DNA from: Lepraria neglecta
Lineage: Eukaryota > Ascomycota > Lecanoromycetes > Lecanorales > Stereocaulaceae
Direction: 5' to 3'
DNA length: 64,000 nucleotides
Assembly (NCBI GenBank): GCA_033220425.1
Contig: CM065646.1
Coordinates: 317,501-381,500 of the forward strand
The notes beneath the pieces were generated by a model. It was not told where the DNA came from. It saw nothing but the letters and a program-made list of their open reading frames with translations, and did not search any database. Below, one piece after another: positions 1 to 10,776 of this stretch. Within the stretch, counting starts at the first letter, position 1. Each line of letters begins with the position of its first letter. The position numbers were made by a program, and so were the translations under genes.

Positions 1-2549
1 TTATAAAGTTAAGAAGGTTCTTATAGTCCGTAAAGATAGTTAAGTCTAAGTAGCTTTCTACGTATACTCGCTAGTTCTAAAGTATATATACTACGGTAAG
101 TAACTCCTTGTCGTGTATATTATAGTTCTATTCTACTACTAATATCTTCCTTGAATAGTAGGTAACTAGATACTATTTTTGGTCTTTCATCTAGTATAAG
201 TATACTCCTATTACGAGATCCGATATATTCGTTTCGATACGAGCTAGCTCGTTTATTTAAAAGGTATAGAGTACTAGTAGATCCGCGTATACCTTCTTTA
301 GTATATTAAACGCCTTCTATTAGTCTTTTCCCTATATGAATCCGATATTCTTCTTGGTAATATCCGTTAGCGGTAGTACCTTCTTGGAGTAGCCCTCGAT
401 AAACTTCCTGTTAAAGTTAGCAAATCCTAAGAAGCTTTATACTGCTTTGACGTCCTATAGTATAGGCTATTCAGCTATAGCCTTGATCTTCTCCGGGCTT
501 ATACTAATACCTTTTATACTAACTATAAATTCTAGAAACTCTACTAATTCCCTATAGAATTCGCACTTTTCTGGTTTAAGAAGAAGTTTTGCTTATAATA
601 GGTATCTAAGGACGTCCTATATATACGTAATATATTCTTTCTTATTCTTAGAATAAATTAGTATATTATCGAGGTACGCTATTACTATTCGATCTAAGTA
701 TACTCGTACGATATTATTAATAAATACTTAGTAGGTTACTAGTGCGTTGGTGAGTCTAAACGGTATTACTAGATACTTATAATAGCTATATCTTGTTCGG
801 AAGGTAGTTTTCTATTCTTCGCCTCCTTTTATCTAAATTAGGTTATATACGCCTCTAAGATCCAGTTTAGTAAATATCTTTGCTTTCCCGAGCCGATCCT
901 ATAGCTCGCCGATATTAGGTAAAGAATATCTATTCTTAATTATAATATCGTTTAACTTTCGATAGTCGACGTATAGTTGTAAGCTTCCGTCCTTCTTTAG
1001 TATAAAGAGGATCGGGTAACCTACTAGTAATTTAGATTCTCGAATAAATCCTTTTTTGAGGTTCTCGTTAATATACCCGCGAAGTACTTTAAGTTCCTTT
1101 TCTAATAATACGTAAATAGGTCCAAATATTAGTTACTTACTAGGTTCGAGTTCAATCTTATAATCCTATAGCTAATACTTAGGTAATACTTCTATATTCG
1201 TCTCTTCCTCGAATAAATACGCCTACTTACTATATTCCTAAGGGATAGAGGGTATATTAGTTCCTCCCTTAACTCTTACTTTATTATCCTACTAACCTTT
1301 ACTAGTAACTATAGAGTCGGACTACCCTTTAGTACCGTCCTTATATAAAGCTAAGGTAATATATACCTCGACTAGTCTTCGGTTCGACTTCTTATCTACT
1401 ATTAAACGCTACTAATATATAGGTATAATCCTAGTAATATTTCCAGATTGATCCATCTTGAGTACTCCTCGAGCCTAATCGATTATTAGGTTATACTTCT
1501 TTAACCAAGGTATTCCTAAAATTATATAATAGGTAGCTATCCTAATAACGTTAAAGGTAATCTCCTTATAGTAGCGCTAAATTATAATAGGTAACGAAAG
1601 TATCTCTTTATCTACCTTTCCTATTAATAGTATTAACCTATTAGCTATCTAAAGATTATACTACTACGACTTCTTTCAAGTTAGTATTCTAGTTATTTAT
1701 ACTAAGTCTCGCGAGATAAAGTTTCCAGTAGCTCTAGAATCTATTATCGCAACGGTCCGCTATCCGTTAATAATTACCGGTATCTTTATATATATATCGT
1801 ATTGCGCGGAATATAGATATTATTTAGGGGTTAATATATTGATCTCCTTATAGCTACCCCTACTATAAGGGATTACTCTTTTCCCGCTTGTAGGAGTAGG
1901 AACCCTACCTTTAACTTCGACTATATATACTTCTCGTAGTTATCGTGTAGATAGGCGTACTATTCTATTAAATGGTATTCTCTAGCACTTAGGTTATTAT
2001 TTAATTCGTAGATAACTCTCTTTAACTATTCCTTGTCGCGTCCTAGGAAGTATTAGTATATTCTTTTCGTCGCGAGGTACTATAGATATCTATTTTCCTT
2101 ATATTCGTAGTAATAGCTATATCCGTAGGGTAGTGTTCTTACTAGCCCCTTAGCTATATTCCTCGGCGTACTATACTATATATAGTAAAGCGATATATAT
2201 TCTTCCTATAGTATACTCTTGTAACCTCGGTAATTCCGATCTATCCGATAGTCTAGCTATATATATTCCTTAGAGCTTTCTTCTTCTTCCTTAGACGTAG
2301 TAGTTTTAGGTATTATCCTTCTTAGTAGTCGTATTTCTTCCTACTTAGCTTCTAACGTACTAAGGGCTTCTTCCTACTCTAGATCTATTTCGCTTTCTTT
2401 CTAATCCTACTTAGACTTTTCTTCTTGAGCCTTACTAACGTCTTTAGTATTTAGATTATTCCTATATTATTCCCTAATACGCGTGTTAAACTTCCTTATA
2501 AAGTCGTTATCGCCGTTTTCGGATTCTTTATTAAGTTCTTCTTATATTA
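1..2549 (-). mobile_element. Ty3/Gypsy retrotransposon, outer copy, pol part
   Basis: This is the 3'-ward part of a Gypsy element on the minus strand; it runs off the left edge. The reverse complement near 660-690 reads a reverse-transcriptase box of the YLDD type (here AYLDN). The RNase H region lies towards position 1, and the protease/gag-like region towards 2,549. Nearly the same sequence recurs from about 5,226 in the inner element, differing mainly by C/T and G/A transitions. The frame is full of TAG and TAA codons without obvious indels, which is the RIP pattern. At 2,549 the element is interrupted by the inner copy and resumes at 9,212, as the five-base flanks TATTA and TATCA indicate. 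It is not functional. Confidence 0.85.
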
Positions 2550-3058
2550 TATTACGAACCACGTTGCGTGCGGTAGTTCTATAGATTGATTCTCAATAGG
2601 GATAGAGGTACAACCTGACAAGAGTATAAAGTAGGCTTCAAGTGATACTAAGCGGGTCTGGTATATAATTAGATAATATATGTTCAGTGCCTAGCCTAAG
2701 AGATCTATCGTATATAGTAGACAATTGAATAGCAAGTTGAGCACAATGCTCCAAGTGGTAAGTAGTACTCCGTATATATAGATATACGAAATCCATACTA
2801 AGTATTCTTGATCGCACTGATCGCACTAATCGCATCTGCGCTTATTACGACCACTATACTCATCGCTTAACATGCCAAGCCTTCCTGATCGCACTGATCG
2901 TACTAATCGCATCTGCGCTCATTGCGACCACTGCGCTCATCGCTTAACATGCCAAGCCTTCAGGGTCTGTCCGAGTCGGATACTAACTCGTCGACTCGAA
3001 CCATAACGGGCGCTACGCTCTATAAGCGTATCCCTGATCATGTTTCCTAATCGTAATA
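2550..3058 (-). repeat. 3' LTR of the inner Gypsy element
   Basis: About 509 bp, ending in the inverted octamers TATTACGA and TCGTAATA; the undamaged form in the 10,262-10,776 copy ends TCGTAACA, so the ancestral ends were probably TG...CA. It carries two copies of a 77-bp internal repeat (2,807-2,883 and 2,884-2,960). The base next to its inner-left edge lacks the GTGCTCAAAG sequence that sits beside the other two LTRs, which identifies this one as a 3' rather than a 5' LTR. Confidence 0.88.
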
Positions 3059-3160
3059 TTAGCTCCCTCTCCCAGATTTCTCGTCCCGAGAAACTATCTA
3101 TCCTTTATACCACCCCGACGTACTAAACGTTTAGACAAACCGACCGTCCGCCGAACGGTA

Positions 3161-3670
3161 TTGGCTAGTGAGCTAAACGAAGTTATTATGCGGCTGTACT
3201 CCCGATGTATTGCCAGCGGCAAACAGTACCTAATAGGTACAGGGTCCGACAGGTATTCTAACTATATAGGCAGCAGTAGGAAATGCGACCTTATAGTATT
3301 ACCCCTCAAAATACGTCGTATTAAGACGGAACGAAAGGAAGCGTAGTTATAGTTAAAAAATACGCGCGAAGAGCTTAAGGATTATATACGAAAATCAATA
3401 GAGGAATCTATACGTCTTTAGACTACGCTGACGCGCCTTTAGATATAGTATAAATATCTTGAAAATAAAAAGCGGAAGATTACAGACCGAGAGATACAGA
3501 ATATTAAGGAGTTAGAAGAAGACTAGCGGTCTGTCCCAAGCATTCCTAATGATTAGATATTCAACGTCTCGTCCGAACAATTTGGCTTCCCAGCCGGAAC
3601 CGATTGGTCCTCCTTCCCGATCGTTCCCGGAACTCCTACAGAAGGTCCTAGTAGTTCCGGAGGTTCTTAA
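3161..3670 (+). pseudogene. Antisense accessory ORF of the Gypsy element (decayed)
   Basis: A reading frame of about 170 codons lies on the strand opposite to pol, between the chromodomain end and the 3' LTR. It stays in one frame to a TAA at 3,668 and contains several TAG codons. The N-terminal half has a cysteine/tyrosine-rich patch (around DRYSNYIGSSRKCDL), the middle is charged and probably a coiled coil, and the tail is Ser/Gly/Pro rich. The same ORF is seen in the other element at about 13,081-13,480 on the minus strand, so it belongs to the family. I do not know its function. Its 3' end overlaps the end of pol tail to tail. The start codon is uncertain: the listed start is TTG. Confidence 0.6.
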
Positions 3671-6600
3671 GGGGTTCCTAGGTGTTTTCGGTATCGTCGT
3701 ACCCTTTCTATTTAACTAGATATTTCTAATTAACCTAATTTAGAATCCTTTCAACCTCGAACTCTATTTCTTCCTTAATATTATAGTAAAACGTTTCTTA
3801 GAGAGGTATATTAGAGTCCGCTGGCTCCAAGAGTAAGATATAGAATACCGGATATACTTTGGCGTCAGGTAGTAATTAGAGTTTATAGTTGACTAGTCCT
3901 TTTAACTATTTAATTAAGAATAGTCTAACCTTAATATAATCTAGTTTCTTACTTAGTCTCGTCGTCCTCATGTTTTTTATTAGGAGGTATACTTTATCCC
4001 CCTCTTTTAGCTAAGGAATATTCTTTCTTTTCTTATTAATCTATCCCTTTAACTTCTTATTAGAGCTCTTAATAGACCTTTATATATCCCTATATAAATT
4101 CTTTAGCTCTTCTACCTTAACTAAGGCTCTTTCTATATTAGGTCCCTCCCTTAGTTATAGAAATGTATTTATATTCTTTCTATAGTTGGTAAAGAATAGG
4201 GTCAGTCCAGTTATATCTAACCGCTTATCATTATACGCTAGTTATACTATCGGAAGTAGTAAAACCTAGTTATCCTACTTCCGGTTTATATAATATCTCA
4301 GGTATACTTCCATTATTTGATTTGCACGTTCTATCTATCTATTAGTCTATAGGTGATATACTATTGATATTCGAAGTTTAGTTCCAATTACTGCTATTAG
4401 CGTTCTCTAGTAGTTAGAAGTAAATAGTTTGTCTCTATCGGATATTATTGACTTTGGTATACTATAATCCCTTATTAGCTTATCGAGTAGTATAAAGGCT
4501 AACTAGTCTGCCTTGTATATCTCCTTGAAAGGTATTATAATTATATATTTTGTAAGTTTATCTATAATAACCATAATCGAGTCGAAGGTATCCTATATAG
4601 CTAGATCTTTTAAAGGTAGTAGTTTGACTACGAAGTCCATTGTGATATCATCCTATAGTGACTCTAGTACAGGAGCAAACTATATTTGTCCGTACTTAGT
4701 GTATTATATAGCCTTATTCTGCTAGCACTCGATATATTCTTTAATATATTCTTCAACGCGCGCTCGAAGCTTCGGCGCCGCGTATCCTCGTCCTAGGAGT
4801 TCCACTATTTTGGATACTCCTAGGTGACCTTGTAAAGGGTCGTCATAGTAATCCCTAATCACTTCTTCGGTATATTATTCAGGTAGATAAGTCCTCTCCT
4901 AGTATTTAAGTAATATAGTATCTAGCTGATCCTTCCTTAGGGTTATTGCGAATATATCGTCTTTATAGGCCTTTACGATCCTATTAGTCGTATTAGGTCC
5001 CGTTATACGAAGGGTTATAGCTAATACCTAGTGTGGTACTAATAAGCCGTCCGCTTCTTTCTTTAGGATTGGTCGCTCTATAACGTTCTTCTCTTCTATA
5101 TAGTCTAATCGCCTACTAAGGGCGTCTACTCGACCATTATCCTTCCCTAGGGTATAGGTTATCTTGAACTTGTATTAACCCAGTAGTTCTGACTATCGGA
5201 CCTGTTGTCTATTTAACTCCTTTATTATTATAAAGTTAAGAAGGTTCTTATAGTCTATAAAGATAGTTAAGTCCGAGTAGCTTTCTGCGTATACTCGCCA
5301 GTTCTAAAGTATATATACCACGGCAAGTAACTCCTTGTCGTATATATTATAGTTCTATTCTACTACTAATATCTTCCTTGAATAGTAGGTAACTAGATAC
5401 CATTTTTAGTCTTTTATCTAGTATAAGTATACTCCTATTACGAGATCCGATACGTCCGTTTCGATACGAGCTAGCTCGTTTATTTGAAAGGTACAGAGTA
5501 CTAGTAGATCCGCACATACTTTCTTTAATGTATCGAATAATTTCTATTAGTCTTTTCCCTATATAAACCCGATATCTTTCTTCGTAATATCTATTAGTAG
5601 TAGTACCTTCTTAGAGTAGCCCTCGATGAACTTCCTGTTAAAGTTAGCAAATCCTAAGAAGCTTTGTACTACTTTAACGTCCTATAGTATAGGCTATTCA
5701 GCTATAGCCTTGATCTTCTCCGGGCTTATACTAATACCTTTTATACTAACTACAAATCCTAGAAACTCTACTAATTCCCTGTAGAATTCGCACTTTTCTG
5801 GTTTAAGAAGAAGTTTCGCTTATAATAGGTATCCGAGGACGTCCTGTATATACTCTATATATTCTTTCTTGTTCTTAGAATAAATTAGTATATTATCGAG
5901 GTACGCTATCGCTATTCGATCTAAGTATACTCGTACGATATTATTAACAAGTGCTTAGTAGGTTGCTAGTGCGTTGGTAAGTCCAAACGGTATTACTAGG
6001 TACTTATAGTAGCTATATCTCGTTCGGAAGGTAGTCTTCTATTCTTCGCCTCCTTTTATCCGAATTAGATTATATACGCCTCTAAGATCCAGTTTAGTAA
6101 ATATCTTTGCTTTTCCGAGCCGATCCTATAGCTCTCCTATATTTAGTAATAGATATCTATTCTTGATAGTAATATCGTTTAACTTTCGATAGTCGACGTA
6201 TAGTCTTAAGCTTCCGTCCTTCTTCGGTGCAAAGAGGATTAGGTAACCTACTAGTAATTTGGATTCCCGAATAAATCCCTTTTTAAGGTTCTCGTTAATA
6301 TACCCGCAAAGTACTTTAAGTTCCTTTTCTAATAATACGTAAATAGGTCTAAATATTGGTTACTTACCAGGTTCAAGTTCGATCTTATAATCCTATAGCT
6401 GGTACTTAGGTAATACTTCTATATTCGTCTCTTCCTCGAATAAGTACGCCTACTTACTATATTCCTGAGGGATAGAGGGTATATTAGTTCCTCCCTTATC
6501 TCTTACTTTATTGTCCCGCTAACCTTTACTAGTAACTATAGAGTTAGACTACCTTTTAGTGCCGTCCTTATGCGAAGCTAAGGCAATATATACCTCGACT

Positions 6601-8779
6601 AGTCTTCGGTTCAACTTCTTATCTACTATTAAACGCTACTAATACGTAGGTATAATCCTAGTGACATTACCGGATTAATCCATCTTGAGTACTCCTCGAG
6701 CCCAATCGATTATTAGGTTATACTTCTTCAACTAAGGTATTCCTAAAATTATATAATAGGTAGCCATCCTAATAACGTTAAAGGTAATCTCCTTATAGTA
6801 GCGCTAAATTATAATAGGTAACGAAAGTATCTCTTCGTCTACCTTTCCTGTTAATAGTATTAACCCGTCGGCTATCTGAAGATTATACTAGTATAACTTC
6901 TTCCGAGTTAGTATTCTAGTTATCCGTACCAGATCTCGTAAGATGAAATTTCTAGTAGCTCTAGAATCTATTATCGCAACGGTCCGCTATCTATTAACGA
7001 TCACCGGTATTTTTACATATATATTATATTGCGCGGAACACAGATGTTGTTTGGGGGTTAATATATTAATCTCCTTATAGCTACCCCTACTATAAGGGAT
7101 TACTCTTTTCCCTGTACAGGGAGGAATCCTATAAGTTATTTCTCGAACTTATATTTCTTATAGTCGTCGTATAAATATATATACTACTATTACAGGTAGT
7201 ACTGGTTTACTTCTAGACTCTAGCGTCTTATTTGGTTTCTGTAGTATACTTCTTCCTCGTCTTTCTTACGTAGGAAGTAGCTTAGTTATTATTTTCTTAC
7301 TAAGTACTAAGGGTATCTATCGTCCTTATACTTATAGTACTAGTAATTACTATAGGATAATTTTGTTAGAACTCCTAGTTCCTTTCTGCAGTTAATTCTA
7401 TAATAGTCGTAACTATTCTCTATATACTATCTCTAGTAGACTTCCTTATATTTAGGGTAATAGTAGTTATACCTAAAGTCTAAGACACTAAAATTATTCT
7501 AGAATTCTCTTAGTCTTTCTTCCTCTAAGTATTCTCTTCTCTCCTTAGATATAGTAGATCTAGGTTCGGGTATTATCGGTAGTCCTTTTCTTTTAATTAT
7601 AACTTCCTATTCCGATTCTTCCTCGTCCTAATCCTACTTAGGTTACTTTCCCTAGGTATTACTACTATCTCTAATATATAGCTTCCCTATCCGAGTATTA
7701 GCTTTATTTGTAAAGCTATCATCGGAGAACTCCTTATCTCCCAAGTTAGATTCTTCTTCTAGTTACTAGCCGTCGACTTCGTTCTATATTAGTAAGATTC
7801 TGCCAGAATTACTATCCTAGTCCTGTACCTTTTCTAGTACATTTAGCTACTATCAATACACTATATTTTTCGACTTATAGTCTCTAGCGAAGTAGCCCGG
7901 TTTACTATAGCTATAATACGTGAGTATTTTCTTTCTGCCCCCTTACTGCTTCTTGCCCCTAGCTAGCCCTCTAAAGGCCTATTTACCTTTCTTCTCTATA
8001 AAATCTAGTTCTATTAGCGCTAGTCTATAAGGGTCGTATTCTTTATAACCTAGGCGGTAGCTCTTCGATTTAGTAAAAAAGCTCGAGCGTCCTATCCCGC
8101 CGACTCCTCTATCGTACCTTTTTTCTATAGTCCTTTCAAATAACTTATTATTAATTTCGATTACTTCTTTAATTAGTTTATTAAGGGTATTAAGGATAAT
8201 CCCTAACCTTATAAGTTCGTCCTTAACGTTGTCCTTTAGACCTCTTCGGTATATAGTTATTAATATATTATTATCCTAGTCAGTCTTCGCTATATACTAC
8301 TAGAACTAAGTCGAATATTCCGATACAGACTTCTTCTGAGTCAAGTACTAGATAGTTTATATCGCTATATTAACTTCGTTAGATAGTCCGAATATACGGC
8401 GGATTTCGAGTCTAAACATAGCTATACTTTCTATCTACTACTTAATCTCACCGTCCTCGTCATCGTCTTCTATATACTTTTTTAGGAACAGATTAACCCA
8501 TTTTTAGGCTCTCCTACGTAAGTAAGTAATAGTAAAGGTAGGATATTATTATATAGGTATAAGGTCCCCTTAGAACTTTAGATATAATAATACCTAGGAT
8601 AGCTATCCCTCGAGCTTATCTCTCTCTCTATAGTATAAGTCGGGCTAGGCTATCTTGATATACCTGCTAAGTCCTTCGTTAATAGTAGGGCGTCTCTATC
8701 CGCTTCCTCCTCCTAAGGAGCTTAGGGTAGGTACCCTAGAGTCTCTTAGTATAGCACTTATCCTTAAGGGTGCTCAAAG

Positions 8780-9211
8780 TATTACGAACCACGTTGCGTG
8801 CGGTAGTTCTATAGATTGATTCTTAATAGGGATAGAGGTACAACCTAACAAGAGTATAAAGCAGGCTTCAAGTGATACTAAGCGGGTCTGGTATATGATC
8901 AGATAATATATATTCAGTGCCTAGCCTAAGAGATCTATCGTATATAGTAGATAATTGAATAGCAAGTTGAGCACGATGCTCCAAGTGGTAAGTAGTACTC
9001 CGTATATATAGATATACGAAATCCATGCCAAGCATTCTTGATCGCACTGATCGTACTAATCGCATCTGCGCTCATTGCGACCACTGCGCTCATCGCTTAA
9101 CATGCCAAGCCTTCAGGGTCTGTCCGAGTCGGATACCGACTCGTCGACTCGAACCATAACGGGCGCTACGCTCCATAAGCGCATCCCTGATCATGTTTCC
9201 TGATCGTAATA
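8780..9211 (-). repeat. 5' LTR of the inner Gypsy element
   Basis: About 432 bp and near-identical to 2,550-3,058, but with only one copy of the 77-bp internal repeat. Immediately inside it (8,770-8,779) is GTGCTCAAAG, shared with the LTR at 10,262; its position directly after the 5' LTR makes it the candidate primer-binding site region. Confidence 0.88.
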
Positions 9212-10261
9212 TATCATCCTATTATACTAGAAACTAACGTCTTCTTCGACTTTATCCTATACTAGTAGAATCTCCTTAGGCGTGCCGTCTATATCGTTCT
9301 AGGTATATACTTTCTCTAGTATATTTAGCTACGGTCGATATACTATATTTTTCGACTTGTAGTCTCTAGTAAAGTAGCCCGGTTTGCTATAGCTATAATA
9401 CTTTAGTATTTTCTTATTGCCGTTTTACTACTTCTTACCCCTAGCTGGCCCTCTAAAGGCCTATTTACCTTTCTTCTCCGTGAAGTCCAGTTCTATAGAC
9501 GTATACCTATAGGGGTTATATTCTTTGTATCCTAGGCGATAGCTCCTTGATTTAGCGAAAAAGCTTAAGCGTTCTATTCTACCGACTCCTCCGTTATACC
9601 TCTTCTCTATAGTCCTTTTAAATAGCTTATCATTAATTTTAATCGCTTCTTTATTTAGTTTGTTAAGGGTATTAATAATAATCCCTAACCTTATAAGCTC
9701 GTCTTTGATATTGTCCTTAAGACCTCTCCGGTATATAGTTATTAATACGTTATTATCCTAGTTAGTCTTTACTATATATTACTGAAATTAAGTCGAGTAC
9801 TCTAATATAGATTTCTTCTAGGTTATATACTAGATAGTTTATATCGCTATATTGACTTTATTTAACGGACCGAATATACGGCGGATTTCGAGTCTAAATA
9901 TAGCTATACTCTCTATCTATTATTTGATTTCGCCGTCTTCGTCGTCGTCTTCTATATACTTCTTTAGGAATAGATCAACCTACTTTTAGGCTCTTCTATA
10001 TAAGTAAGTAATAGCGAAGGTAGGATATTATTATATAGATATAAGGTCTCTTTAGAACTTCAAGTAAAGTAATACCTAGGATAGCTATCCCTCGAGCTTA
10101 TCTCTCTCTCCGTAGTATAAGTTAGGCTAGGCTATCTTAATATATCTACTGAGTCCTTCGTTAATAGTTGGGCGTTATTATCCGCTTCCTCCTCCTAAGG
10201 AGCTTAGGGTAGGTACCCTAGGGTCTCTTAGTATAGCACTTATCCTTAAGGGTGCTCAAAG
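9212..10261 (-). mobile_element. Outer Gypsy element, gag part (continuation of 1-2,549)
   Basis: Minus-strand gag-like sequence closely matching 7,780-8,770 of the inner element, including the shared block beside GTGCTCAAAG at its right end. It starts abruptly at 9,212, exactly where the inner element ends. Together with 1-2,549 it forms one element whose gag was split by the insertion. Only short broken frames remain. Confidence 0.85.
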
Positions 10262-10776
10262 TATTACAAACTATATTGCGTACGGTAGTCTATTATATAT
10301 AGATTGATTCTTAATAGGGATAGAGGTATAATAGAGTAAGAGGGTAAAGTAGGCTTCAAGTGATACGAAGCGGGTCTAGTATATAATTAGATAATATATA
10401 TTTAGTGCCTAGCCTAAGAGATCTATCGTATATAGTAAACAATTGAATAGTAAGTTAAGCACGATACTCCAAGTGGTACGAGTAGTACTCCGTATATATA
10501 GATATACGAAATCCATGCCAAGCATTCCTGATCGCACTGGTCGCACTAATCGCACCGCGCTTATTGCGACTACTACGCTTATCGCTTAACATGCCAAGCC
10601 TTCTTGATCGCACTAATCGCACTAATCGTACCGCGCTCATTACGACCACTACGCTCATCGTTTAACATGCCAAGCCTTCAGGGTCTGTCCGAGTCGGATA
10701 CCGATTCGTCGACTCGAACCATAACGGGCGCTACGCTCCTTAAGCGTATCCCTAATTATATTTCCTAATCGTAACA
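10262..10776 (-). repeat. 5' LTR of the outer Gypsy element
   Basis: About 515 bp, homologous to the other two LTRs, with two copies of the internal repeat (from about 10,527 and 10,603). Its right end TCGTAACA keeps the CA terminus lost elsewhere. It is more diverged from the two inner LTRs than they are from each other, which fits an older insertion. Confidence 0.87.

Larger units (their letters stand above)
2550..9211 (-). mobile_element. Complete Ty3/Gypsy chromoviral element, inner copy, RIP-decayed
   Basis: This 6.66-kb element on the minus strand is bounded by two related LTRs (8,780-9,211 is the 5' LTR, 2,550-3,058 the 3' LTR). Reading leftwards from the 5' LTR come a gag-like region (about 8,700-7,150), protease/reverse transcriptase (about 7,000-5,800), RNase H (about 5,600-5,250), integrase (about 5,150-3,900) and a chromodomain at the end of pol (about 3,740-3,650). 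The order RT-RNaseH-integrase-chromodomain defines chromoviral Ty3/Gypsy elements. Flanking five-base sequences TATTA (2,545-2,549) and TATCA (9,212-9,216) look like a target-site duplication with one C-to-T change. Many in-frame TAG/TAA codons and no long ORF mean it cannot encode active proteins. Confidence 0.88.

Noticed and set aside
2638-2835. 65-codon minus-strand frames inside the LTRs (also 8,868-9,065 and 10,455-10,658)
   Set aside because: They follow the LTR repeat and differ between copies as neutral sequence; no reason to call a gene.
4513-4725. Plus-strand 70-codon frame
   Set aside because: It is antisense to the integrase region of the inner Gypsy element and has no independent support.
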